From JAVVEG01 sp041751425 (GTDB taxonomy: Bacteria; Pseudomonadota; Gammaproteobacteria; Pseudomonadales; Pseudohongiellaceae): a DNA stretch of 64,000 nt. Location: NCBI GenBank assembly GCA_041751425.1, contig JBGSXL010000011.1, forward strand, positions 248,001-312,000. Direction: 5' to 3'. Of the stretch, positions 34,967-42,103 are shown one piece after another (positions within the stretch are counted from its first letter, which is position 1; each line of letters starts with the position of its first letter). The notes under the pieces were generated by a model. That model was not told the origin of the DNA and ran no database searches. It worked only from the letters and a program-made list of their open reading frames with translations. Both the position numbers and the translations under genes were made by a program.

Positions 34967-36784
34967 ATGAATTCAAATCCCCGGGAAGTCCTGCGCACAG
35001 TGTTCGGCTACGAACATTTTCGCGGTCCGCAAGCTGCAATCATTGACGAAATCATGGCTGGCCGTAACGCGTTGGTATTGATGCCAACCGGTGGCGGCAA
35101 ATCGCTGTGTTATCAAATTCCATCTCTGCTACGTAATGGCGTTGGTATTGTTATATCTCCGTTGATTGCACTCATGCAGGATCAGGTAGATGCCTTGCGC
35201 GAGCTCGGCGTTCGGGCTGGATTTCTGAACTCTACGCTGAGCATGGGTGAACAAAGTGAAGTCATACAGGCCTTGCGCAACGGCAATCTCGATCTGCTTT
35301 ATGTTGCCCCTGAGCGCCTGAATCAGGATGCGACGCTGGATCTGTTGGACGAATTAAACCCGGCGTTGTTTGCTATTGATGAAGCGCATTGTGTCTCACA
35401 GTGGGGGCATGACTTCCGCGCGGATTATCTGCAACTGAGTTTACTGCAAACGCGATATCCGCATGTTCCCCGCATCGCGCTGACTGCCACTGCGGATGGC
35501 AACACGCGGGCAGAGATCATCGAGCGCCTCGGGTTGCAGGATGCCGCGCAGTTTATCAGCGGGTTCGACCGGCCCAATATCCAATACCGCATCACCCAGA
35601 AACAAAATCCGCGGCAGCAATTGTTGCGCTTTCTGCGCAATGCACACGAAGGTGATGCAGGCATTGTGTATTGCCTGTCGCGCAGAAAAGTGGAAGAAAC
35701 CGCTGCGTGGTTGCAGGAGCAGGGGTTCACTGCATTGCCCTATCATGCAGGGCTGGCCGCGGATGTGCGTCAGAAGAACCAGCAGCGTTTTCTGCGTGAA
35801 GACGCCGTGGTTATCGTTGCCACAATCGCGTTTGGTATGGGCATCGATAAACCGGATGTACGCTTTATCGTGCATCTGGATTTACCGAAGAGTCTGGAAG
35901 CTTATTATCAGGAAACGGGCCGCGCTGGCCGCGATGGGCAGGCAGCCACAGCCTGGATGGTGTACGGCTTGCAGGATGTCATCAAGTTGCGGCAGATGAT
36001 GGATGGCTCGCAGGGCAATGAGAAGTTCAAACGAGTCGAACGCGCCAAGCTCGATGCCATGCTGGGCTTGTGCGAAATAAGCAGCTGTCGCCGGCATGCC
36101 ATGCTGCATTATTTCGGTGAGGACTCACCTGAGCATTGTGGTAATTGCGATGCCTGTCTGACACCTGCACCAACCTGGGATGCCACTGAAGCCGCGCAGA
36201 AAGCGTTATCGTGCGTGTATCGCACGGGTCAACGCTTTGGGGTGAATTACTTGATAGATGTGTTGCATGGCGATGTTACCGACAAGGTGATTCAGAACAA
36301 TCATCAACAGATATCCACTTTCGGCATTGGTAAGGAACTCGACAAGAAGCGCTGGCAATCCGTGTTCAGACAATTGGTGGCGCGCGGCTATCTCAGCGTG
36401 GATCACGCCAGTTATGGAGGTTTGTATCTGGCAGCAAAGGCGAAAGCGATTCTGCGTGGAGAGGAGCGCATTGCCTTGCGTGTGGATATTCAGGAACCGG
36501 TTTTGAAACCAGTCAAGAAAACGCGCGCACGTTTGCAGCAGATAGCGCCTGAAGATACTGAATTGTGGGAAGCGCTCAAGAGTTGTCGCAAGGCGTTAGC
36601 AGATGCTGGTGGCTTGCCCCCTTATGTCATCTTTCACGACGCAACCTTGTTGGAAATGGTGCACCTGCGGCCACTGACCGACGAGCAATTTCTGCTGATC
36701 AACGGGGTAGGACAAAGCAAACTGCAGAAATACGGGGTGGAATTTTTGCGCATAATCAAAAAATTTGATGCAGCGGTAGTGTAG
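34967..36784 (+). CDS. recQ: ATP-dependent DNA helicase RecQ
   Basis: The 605-residue protein is a full RecQ: Walker A GGGKS at 42-46, DEAH box at 138-141 followed by the aromatic-rich CVSQWGHDF loop, helicase C-terminal motifs (ATIAFGMGIDKPDVRF, YYQETGRAGRDG), the zinc-binding cysteines (369, 374, 391, 394), an RQC winged helix with FGVNYLIDVLHGD, and a C-terminal HRDC domain. RecQ unwinds forks and recombination intermediates in the RecF pathway. I looked for a LexA-type SOS box in the 95 bases upstream and saw none. Confidence 0.97.
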   Translation: MNSNPREVLRTVFGYEHFRGPQAAIIDEIMAGRNALVLMPTGGGKSLCYQIPSLLRNGVGIVISPLIALMQDQVDALRELGVRAGFLNSTLSMGEQSEVIQALRNGNLDLLYVAPERLNQDATLDLLDELNPALFAIDEAHCVSQWGHDFRADYLQLSLLQTRYPHVPRIALTATADGNTRAEIIERLGLQDAAQFISGFDRPNIQYRITQKQNPRQQLLRFLRNAHEGDAGIVYCLSRRKVEETAAWLQEQGFTALPYHAGLAADVRQKNQQRFLREDAVVIVATIAFGMGIDKPDVRFIVHLDLPKSLEAYYQETGRAGRDGQAATAWMVYGLQDVIKLRQMMDGSQGNEKFKRVERAKLDAMLGLCEISSCRRHAMLHYFGEDSPEHCGNCDACLTPAPTWDATEAAQKALSCVYRTGQRFGVNYLIDVLHGDVTDKVIQNNHQQISTFGIGKELDKKRWQSVFRQLVARGYLSVDHASYGGLYLAAKAKAILRGEERIALRVDIQEPVLKPVKKTRARLQQIAPEDTELWEALKSCRKALADAGGLPPYVIFHDATLLEMVHLRPLTDEQFLLINGVGQSKLQKYGVEFLRIIKKFDAAVV

Positions 36785-36851
36785 AATCACACCCTGATAA
36801 GTTAAACCCTTGCACCGGATTTACGTTCCGGCCAGCAACAGGAGATTGTCC

Positions 36852-37850
36852 ATGCAACAACCCATCGTGGTGGCGGCTCTGTACCGCTTCGCCAGTCTTG
36901 AAGATTTCGAATCTCTGCGTCACCCCTTGCAGCAACTCATGCAACAACATCAGGTAAGAGGCACGCTCCTGCTGGCGCGTGAAGGCATCAACGGCACAAT
37001 CGCCGGTTCTCGCGAAGGCGTCGATGCGGTGTTGACCTGGTTGCGGGCAGATCTGCGTCTGGCAGAATTGGAAGCCAAGGAATCGCTGGTTGCGGAGAAC
37101 CCGTTCTACCGCAGTAAGGTGAAACTGAAAAAAGAGATTGTCACCATGGGCGTGGAGGACATCGATCCGCGCGATATCGTTGGCACCTATGTCAAACCGG
37201 CGGACTGGAATGCTCTGATCTCAGATCCTGAAGTGTTGCTGGTGGATACACGTAATCACTACGAAGTACAAATTGGCACATTCCAAAATGCAGTAAATCC
37301 GCAAACCGAATCCTTTCGCGAATTCCCTGCTTATGTGAAAGCGAATCTCGATCCGCAAAAGCACAAAAAGGTTGCGATGTTTTGTACTGGCGGCATTCGC
37401 TGCGAAAAATCCACGGCTTATTTGAAACAGCAGGGCTTCAACGAGGTGTATCACCTGGAAGGCGGCATACTCAAGTATCTGGAAGAAGTGCCGGAGGAGG
37501 AAACACTGTGGCAGGGCGAGTGTTTCGTTTTCGATAACCGCGTGACCGTGAATCACAAATTGGAAAAAGGCGCTTACGACCAATGTCACGCCTGCCGCAT
37601 GCCCATTACCGACGCTGAGAAAACTCTGGACAGTTACGAGAAAGGGGTCAGTTGTCTGCACTGCGTGGACAGCAATAGTCCGGAGCAGATCAAACGCTAC
37701 GCAGAGCGGGAGCGCCAGATGCAATTGGCGCGCGAAAGAGGCGAAGCCCATATTGGCGAGCCGATGCTGGAAACTATCAAGAGGCGCAAAGCAGAAAAAC
37801 AGCAAGCCAAAGAGTTACAGCGGGATTTCAATCGCAGACAAAATGAGTAA
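36852..37850 (+). CDS. trhO: tRNA uridine(34) hydroxylase TrhO (rhodanese-like)
   Basis: TrhO hydroxylates uridine 34 of tRNAs using oxygen, a step towards 5-methoxyuridine or cmo5U. The 332-residue protein has an acylphosphatase-like N-terminal domain (GTLLLAREGINGTI), a rhodanese domain with active Cys178 in FCTGGIRCEKS, and a C-terminal cysteine-rich zinc-like part (QCHAC, SCLHC) with a basic helix. The ATG at 36852 follows AGGAGA; an upstream in-frame ATG adds 14 residues without support. It follows recQ by 67 bases. Confidence 0.95.
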   Translation: MQQPIVVAALYRFASLEDFESLRHPLQQLMQQHQVRGTLLLAREGINGTIAGSREGVDAVLTWLRADLRLAELEAKESLVAENPFYRSKVKLKKEIVTMGVEDIDPRDIVGTYVKPADWNALISDPEVLLVDTRNHYEVQIGTFQNAVNPQTESFREFPAYVKANLDPQKHKKVAMFCTGGIRCEKSTAYLKQQGFNEVYHLEGGILKYLEEVPEEETLWQGECFVFDNRVTVNHKLEKGAYDQCHACRMPITDAEKTLDSYEKGVSCLHCVDSNSPEQIKRYAERERQMQLARERGEAHIGEPMLETIKRRKAEKQQAKELQRDFNRRQNE

Positions 37851-37861
37851 GTGTTGCGGGA

Positions 37862-38071
37862 TCATTCTACGAATTGAAAACGTTTCTGCTCCGCGCCATC
37901 GATAACTACCTGCCCGTCAAACATGCTTAGTGGGCGAATCCACAGTGCACGGTCACCGTATAGTGGCCGATAAACCACATGCATTTCTTCAGTCTCGCTG
38001 TGTGTAGCAACACCAATTACTTCGTACAGATTCCCTTTGTAGTGCTTGTAAATTCCCGGGTTCACCGACAT
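37862..38071 (-). CDS. DUF1653 protein
   Basis: The 69-residue protein carries nearly the whole DUF1653 consensus: GIYKHYKGNLYEVIGVATHSETEE, then VVYRPLYGDRALWIRPLSMF in separate blocks, and a C-terminal DGAEQKRFQFVE. Members are small cytoplasmic proteins of unknown function. I place the start at 38071, after a GAGAGTGAAG ribosome-like site and just before the domain; a start 48 bases upstream would add a polar tail. Convergent with trhO, 11 bases apart. Confidence 0.85.
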   Translation of the reverse strand: MSVNPGIYKHYKGNLYEVIGVATHSETEEMHVVYRPLYGDRALWIRPLSMFDGQVVIDGAEQKRFQFVE

Positions 38072-38262
38072 TGCTTCACTCTCTTTGTGATTCGAATAGG
38101 TTGTTGTCTTGATTGGCAAAGTACCAAATGTGCTGCGGTCTCATTATAAGCGTCGTTTATCGACATTCCCCAATAAAATTCATGCCTTTTTCAGGCACTG
38201 GCAGTAATATGTGCATCTAGCAAAACCCGAAAGGGTAAATCGAAACCAAGGGAGATGTGGGA

Positions 38263-38583
38263 ATGAAAAAATTAATGCTGCTGATGTTGCTGCCGTTGCT
38301 GATAGTAGCGTGCGCCGGAACACCGGAGCCTTCAAAGCGCGACTTGATACTGGGCAGTTGGGCAGCCTCATTTGAAGGGCAGAACATGACCCTGATCTAT
38401 GATGCCGAGGAAATTACAGTGCAGGAGTTTGGTATCAGTTTTCCTTATGAATGGATCAATGAAGACGAGATCAAACTGGATGCCATGGGGCAGGAAGTAG
38501 TGAGCCGTGTGGAATTCATAACGCCGGATCAAATGCGCCAGATTAGCGATCAGGGCGAGCAGATACTTACCCGCGTAAACTGA
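38263..38583 (+). CDS. Small lipoprotein (106 aa)
   Basis: The protein begins MKKLMLLMLLPLLIVACAG, a lipoprotein signal with Cys17 as the lipidated residue. The remaining 90 residues look like a small beta-rich domain (RDLILGSWAASFEGQNMTLIYD), reminiscent of lipocalin-like domains in which a strand begins with an LxGxW motif. No family is assigned. The ATG at 38263 has a GGGAG eight bases upstream; a GTG six bases earlier is an alternative. Confidence 0.7.
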   Translation: MKKLMLLMLLPLLIVACAGTPEPSKRDLILGSWAASFEGQNMTLIYDAEEITVQEFGISFPYEWINEDEIKLDAMGQEVVSRVEFITPDQMRQISDQGEQILTRVN

Positions 38584-38650
38584 AGCATACGCTCACCGGA
38601 CTGAACATGGCCCGGCGAATCGCGCGGTGACAACTTGCAGTAGATGTTCA

Positions 38651-39133
38651 TTACAAGGTTGGCGGACCCTCGCGAGGGCGGCTTGGTCTCTGATCAGTCG
38701 GATTGCGACGTTCATTGATGAATCGCAGCGCGCGCTGTCGTTGTTCGGCGTTCAACTGTTGGAAAACACCAATAGTTTGCTCGTGAGTGATTTCCTGATA
38801 GGCAATATTGGCCTGGCGCAAGCGATCGAATGCAGCGAGAATGGCCTCTCTGTCCAGCGGATCCATGGTCATCAGGCGATTGACTTCACGTTGTGCGCGG
38901 AACATCTGACCGCGCATGGGGCGCATCCTGTCACCATATTGCTCCAGTTGCGGGCGCAGACGCTGGCGGGTTTCTTCATCCAGGTCACGCACTATCCAAC
39001 CCAGATTGGCTGGCATCACTTGCACATTGGGCCTGTTCAGCCAGTTGCTTGTAATCCCTCCTATAAACAGCAGGTTCAAGGCGATTGATGCCAGCAATCC
39101 CCAAATCAGCAAGCGGTTGTTTCCGAAACTCAT
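38651..39133 (-). CDS. Periplasmic heavy-metal-resistance-type (CpxP/CnrX-like) protein
   Basis: The 160-residue protein has one N-terminal membrane segment (about residues 7-28) and a mostly helical periplasmic part full of Arg, Glu and Gln (DEETRQRLRPQLEQYGDRM, RAQREVNRLM, LDREAILAAFDRLRQAN). This resembles the Metal_resist family, which includes CnrX/ZraP-like sensors and chaperones. It is the third gene of an operon with an ECF sigma factor and a membrane anti-sigma candidate, and overlaps the latter by four bases (ATGA). By analogy with cnrYXH it may sense metal or envelope stress; this is inference. Confidence 0.8.
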   Translation of the reverse strand: MSFGNNRLLIWGLLASIALNLLFIGGITSNWLNRPNVQVMPANLGWIVRDLDEETRQRLRPQLEQYGDRMRPMRGQMFRAQREVNRLMTMDPLDREAILAAFDRLRQANIAYQEITHEQTIGVFQQLNAEQRQRALRFINERRNPTDQRPSRPREGPPTL

Positions 39134-39591
39134 AGAGTAGTCTCCGCATAATCATCCAACGATAAGAGTGCCAGCTCCTGCTCCCAGAAACTGGTGGTGC
39201 TCTCAAAATTGTCATAACTCTCGATGCCAAAACTGAAATGGTTGCCCAGATACAGGCCGAATAGCAGCGGCAGGCAAGCGGCTAAAGTAGGGCGCCAGAA
39301 CATACTTCGCAACTGATCGGACGAGGGCAGGAGCCAGGCAATCGTTCTGTCAACGAAACTGACAGGTTGTGCAGGCAATGGCTGGATCAAGATCCTGTGA
39401 ATCAGATTCGTATCGTCCACTACCTGAAAGGTATCGAGATGTTTATCCAGTGCTGCCTGCTCATCCCACAGATCCTTTGCGCCGCTATTGCTGGCCAGGA
39501 ATGCACTGGCTGCCTGCTGCTCGCTGGCAGGCCAACGCGCAGGGTCGCACCCGTAACTGGCCAGAATTTGCGAAAAACGTTCCAAGGTCAT
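39130..39591 (-). CDS. Putative anti-sigma factor with one membrane segment
   Basis: The 153-residue protein has a helical N-terminal domain (about 1-95), one membrane segment (about 101-118) and a 35-residue periplasmic tail rich in acidic residues. Its position directly behind an ECF sigma gene, with two bases between them and coupled at its other end by an ATGA overlap to the Metal_resist gene, points to an anti-sigma role. There is no HxxxCxxC zinc motif. The GCDPARWP segment near residue 14 recalls small regulators seen beside other ECF genes. Confidence 0.7.
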   Translation of the reverse strand: MTLERFSQILASYGCDPARWPASEQQAASAFLASNSGAKDLWDEQAALDKHLDTFQVVDDTNLIHRILIQPLPAQPVSFVDRTIAWLLPSSDQLRSMFWRPTLAACLPLLFGLYLGNHFSFGIESYDNFESTTSFWEQELALLSLDDYAETTL

Positions 39592-39593
39592 GG

Positions 39594-40181
39594 TTAGTCG
39601 CGCTCCTTAACATGTATTTTCGTTACGTTGATTTGAGCGGGTGAATCAGTTTCAATTCCCTGCAATTGCGCTTTTAAACTCCGTCTGGTTCGCGCCAGGA
39701 CAGATTCCAGTGCATCCACTGAGATATCCATAATCTGCGCTACCTCACGATTCGCCAGGCCCTGATAGTGCGTCAGAATCAGCGCGCTGCGTTGCCTTTC
39801 CGGCAACTGCCGCAGGGCCTGCTCCAGCGCCTGTAAATTCGAGTCCTGAGCCAGACTCTTCTCCGGGCTTTCCCTGGCGGCATACTCATCCAGATACTCA
39901 CTGGTGACAGCTGATTTATCGCGGCGCAGATAATCGATACATAGATTGTGTGCAATGCGGTGCAACCACGTCGACAGGCCCGCTTTATCTGGTTGCCAGG
40001 TATGTGCCTGTGTCCATAAGCGCAAAAACGTTTCCTGCGCAATGTCCTCGGAATCACTATGGCTACCCAGCATGCGCACAATATAGCGGTTCACTGGCCG
40101 CACATGATTGTTGACCACCTGCGCATAAGCTTGTCTGTCACCAGCCCGTATGGCCGACATCAGCGCTTCATCCGTCATCAT
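39594..40181 (-). CDS. ECF RNA polymerase sigma factor
   Basis: The 195-residue protein is a classic ECF sigma-70 factor: region 2 (YIVRMLGSHSDSEDIAQETFLRLW, HRIAHNLCIDYLRR) and region 4 (QALRQLPERQRSALILTHYQGLANREVAQIM, DALESVLARTRRSL). The acidic DSEDIAQETF block is typical. The ATG at 40181 follows AAAGGT; an ATG one codon later is equally possible. Downstream lie an anti-sigma candidate and a Metal_resist protein, so it likely controls an envelope or metal stress response and perhaps its own operon. Confidence 0.93.
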   Translation of the reverse strand: MMTDEALMSAIRAGDRQAYAQVVNNHVRPVNRYIVRMLGSHSDSEDIAQETFLRLWTQAHTWQPDKAGLSTWLHRIAHNLCIDYLRRDKSAVTSEYLDEYAARESPEKSLAQDSNLQALEQALRQLPERQRSALILTHYQGLANREVAQIMDISVDALESVLARTRRSLKAQLQGIETDSPAQINVTKIHVKERD

Positions 40182-40299
40182 GCCAAGACCTTTCGCAGGG
40201 ACATACTGCCGACATCATGCTGCAATCTCAGGGGCTCCCGCAAGGTCAGAGCAGCGGCGAACCACGCCGTACATTGGTGTTTAGTGTCTATACGATGCA

Positions 40300-40316
40300 G
40301 AACGGAAAATCCGTTC
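40300..40316. promoter_or_regulatory. Interrupted palindrome upstream of the ECF sigma gene
   Basis: GAACGGA, three A bases, then TCCGTTC form a perfect 7+7 palindrome about 120 bases upstream of the sigma start. The GAAC half resembles the -35 element of many ECF promoters when read on the minus strand, with a CGTA about 18 bases further on, so it may be an autoregulated promoter or an operator. Weak evidence. Confidence 0.3.
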
Positions 40317-40456
40317 AGGGGAATTTGTCTGTTTGAGTTTGTTTATGGGAAGCAGGAGGGAGGAGTTTTCAGTTTGGAAGGGATCTTGAGATGGATCTTG
40401 AAGATGAAGTCATGCGAAAGCAGTAAGGGTTGAGCTACAGTATGCGATTTGAGCAG

Positions 40457-40492
40457 GCAATTCGCTGTCTCTTTTATAAGACAGCGAATTGC
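40457..40492. terminator. Strong hairpin after the Ig-like protein gene
   Basis: GCAATTCGCTGTCT at 40457-40470 pairs perfectly with 40479-40492 across an eight-base loop. It lies 15 bases past the stop of the minus-strand Ig-like gene. No T-run follows, so it may stabilise the mRNA end or terminate inefficiently. Confidence 0.5.
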
Positions 40493-40507
40493 TCTCGAAC
40501 CGCGGGA

Positions 40508-41815
40508 TTAACTGCCTGGGGGAGGGTCAATTCCGCATACCAGGGCATATGCGACAACGTCCAGCAACGAGCCATTAGGTTTTGCAGGAAATAAGGCCGC
40601 AACCTCAGGTCCGGTGGAGAAGACTCTTTGGTTGCCATAATTAGCTGGATTCAACGAATCCAAACCTGAGATTCCGAATTGCCCCTTGTTGCCGACAAAT
40701 GCATTGATCTGCCTCAAGTTGTATGACTTCCCAGTAACACCGACATCAAAACCGACCTGTATGCCTGCGCCAATGACTAACTGGACTCTGCCATAGTTAT
40801 TAGTACCGTCGGTCAAAGTATAAAAAGCATCCGAATTTCCAGCTGGAGGGTTAATAATCCAACCCTTACTGCTGCCTGCATCGGCTAAGCCTGCATCTAT
40901 GAAAGAAGTCGCGCCGCGTGCAAAGGTGTTAACGCAACCCTTAGGTGCCGGCGGTAGATACCAAGGACCTGGACCAGGCGGATTGGTATTGATTGTTATC
41001 GTAACCGTGTTGTCCAGATCATCGCCATCTTTATTGAACGTGCCATCTTCATTACTGAACTTATCACTTGGTACATGGATCACACCGTCGGCAGTGCTGT
41101 TCTCTGTCGGTGTGAAAATCGCCGTGTAGCTTGAACCACTGCCAACAAAGTTGGATAAAGTGCCACCAAAGACATCTACATCACCCGAATCAAAGTCAAG
41201 TGAATCTTCGCTCAAAGTGAAAGTGATTTTTGCTGTCTCGCCAACATTCAGAGACAGATTGTCGCTGCTTACAACTATCGTAGGCCGCACCACTGCACAC
41301 TCATTGATAAATGAGAAGTATGTTGCCCAGCTGCCTTTCTTCTTCGAGTTAATCAGCTCTGTACCTGCCCATGCGGTCTCGCTCTGGTGGCCTTGCTTCT
41401 TGACTACAGCGTGGGCGGCTACAATTAGCTCATTGCCGCAAAATGTTTCTGAGGTTACGAGCAAGTCTGTTATGGGAATGTTGAAGCCGTAGTAAGCAAC
41501 GCCGCTAAGGCCTGAAACCGTGTGGGGGAAATGACCGATCCTGGGGTTGCCGGCACGGGTTTGCGGCAGGTTTGCCATGCTGTCACCAATCCAGGCGTGC
41601 GCTTCGGTGAGCAACCAATCATTTTCCATAATATAGTCAAGGAATACATTGTCGTCCTCGCCAACAGTGACGCAGACACTACCTGCAACGATATGCTGGC
41701 CAGCATAAAAAATTGCGCACCCCTCATCCGGCACTCCGTGTTCTGCGTTGAGGTTTGTGCTTGTCAGCGCCACTGACAGCAGGAATATGGCTGAGAGTGA
41801 TTGTAAAAATTTCAT
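40508..41815 (-). CDS. Secreted protein with bacterial Ig-like domain
   Basis: The 435-residue protein has a signal peptide (about 1-24), an N-terminal region (25-175) with SETFCGNELIVAAHAVV and six cysteines, then an Ig-like domain (about 178-276) of the Big_12-like type (SLNVGETAKITFTLSED, GGTLSNFVGSGSSYTAIFTP), a proline-glycine linker (279-292), and an unassigned C-terminal region ending with VCGIDPPPGS. The LLTEAHAWIGDS block in the N-terminal part recurs in my memory in other exported bacterial proteins, but I cannot name the domain. Cell-surface or extracellular adhesion or binding is likely; no enzyme motif is seen. Confidence 0.75.
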   Translation of the reverse strand: MKFLQSLSAIFLLSVALTSTNLNAEHGVPDEGCAIFYAGQHIVAGSVCVTVGEDDNVFLDYIMENDWLLTEAHAWIGDSMANLPQTRAGNPRIGHFPHTVSGLSGVAYYGFNIPITDLLVTSETFCGNELIVAAHAVVKKQGHQSETAWAGTELINSKKKGSWATYFSFINECAVVRPTIVVSSDNLSLNVGETAKITFTLSEDSLDFDSGDVDVFGGTLSNFVGSGSSYTAIFTPTENSTADGVIHVPSDKFSNEDGTFNKDGDDLDNTVTITINTNPPGPGPWYLPPAPKGCVNTFARGATSFIDAGLADAGSSKGWIINPPAGNSDAFYTLTDGTNNYGRVQLVIGAGIQVGFDVGVTGKSYNLRQINAFVGNKGQFGISGLDSLNPANYGNQRVFSTGPEVAALFPAKPNGSLLDVVAYALVCGIDPPPGS

Positions 41816-42103
41816 ATTTTTCCCCAGGTTGGCCGTTAGCGATTAACGCGTATGGTTTCCCTAATGTATTAACGTGGACCATTGTAACGATATCTGCAGG
41901 TTTTTACAGGGGGTTTTGGGAAAAAAACGGGCAGTTTAGGAGGTTATTTGGGGTGATTTGTGAACTTGGTCACATTGCCTCTCTTCAATAGCTCGTTTTG
42001 ACAAATTCGGCATGGGGTGGGCGTTTGGGTGACAGTCAGGGTATCAGAGCGTATATTGGAATGAAATAATAAATCCCCGTTTATCTGAATCTGGAGAATT
42101 ACG

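Larger units (their letters stand above)
40182..40507. other. Gene-free stretch upstream of the ECF sigma operon
   Basis: I see no gene in these 326 bases. They should hold the sigma operon promoter (read leftwards) and the 3' region of the Ig-like protein gene. Two structures stand out: a 17-base interrupted palindrome at 40300-40316 and a 14-pair hairpin at 40457-40492, both listed separately. Confidence 0.7.

Noticed and set aside
38221..38240. Riboswitch-like ACCC-GAAA-GGGT hairpin before the small lipoprotein
   Set aside because: Only a four-pair GNRA-type hairpin is visible; no conserved riboswitch core surrounds it.
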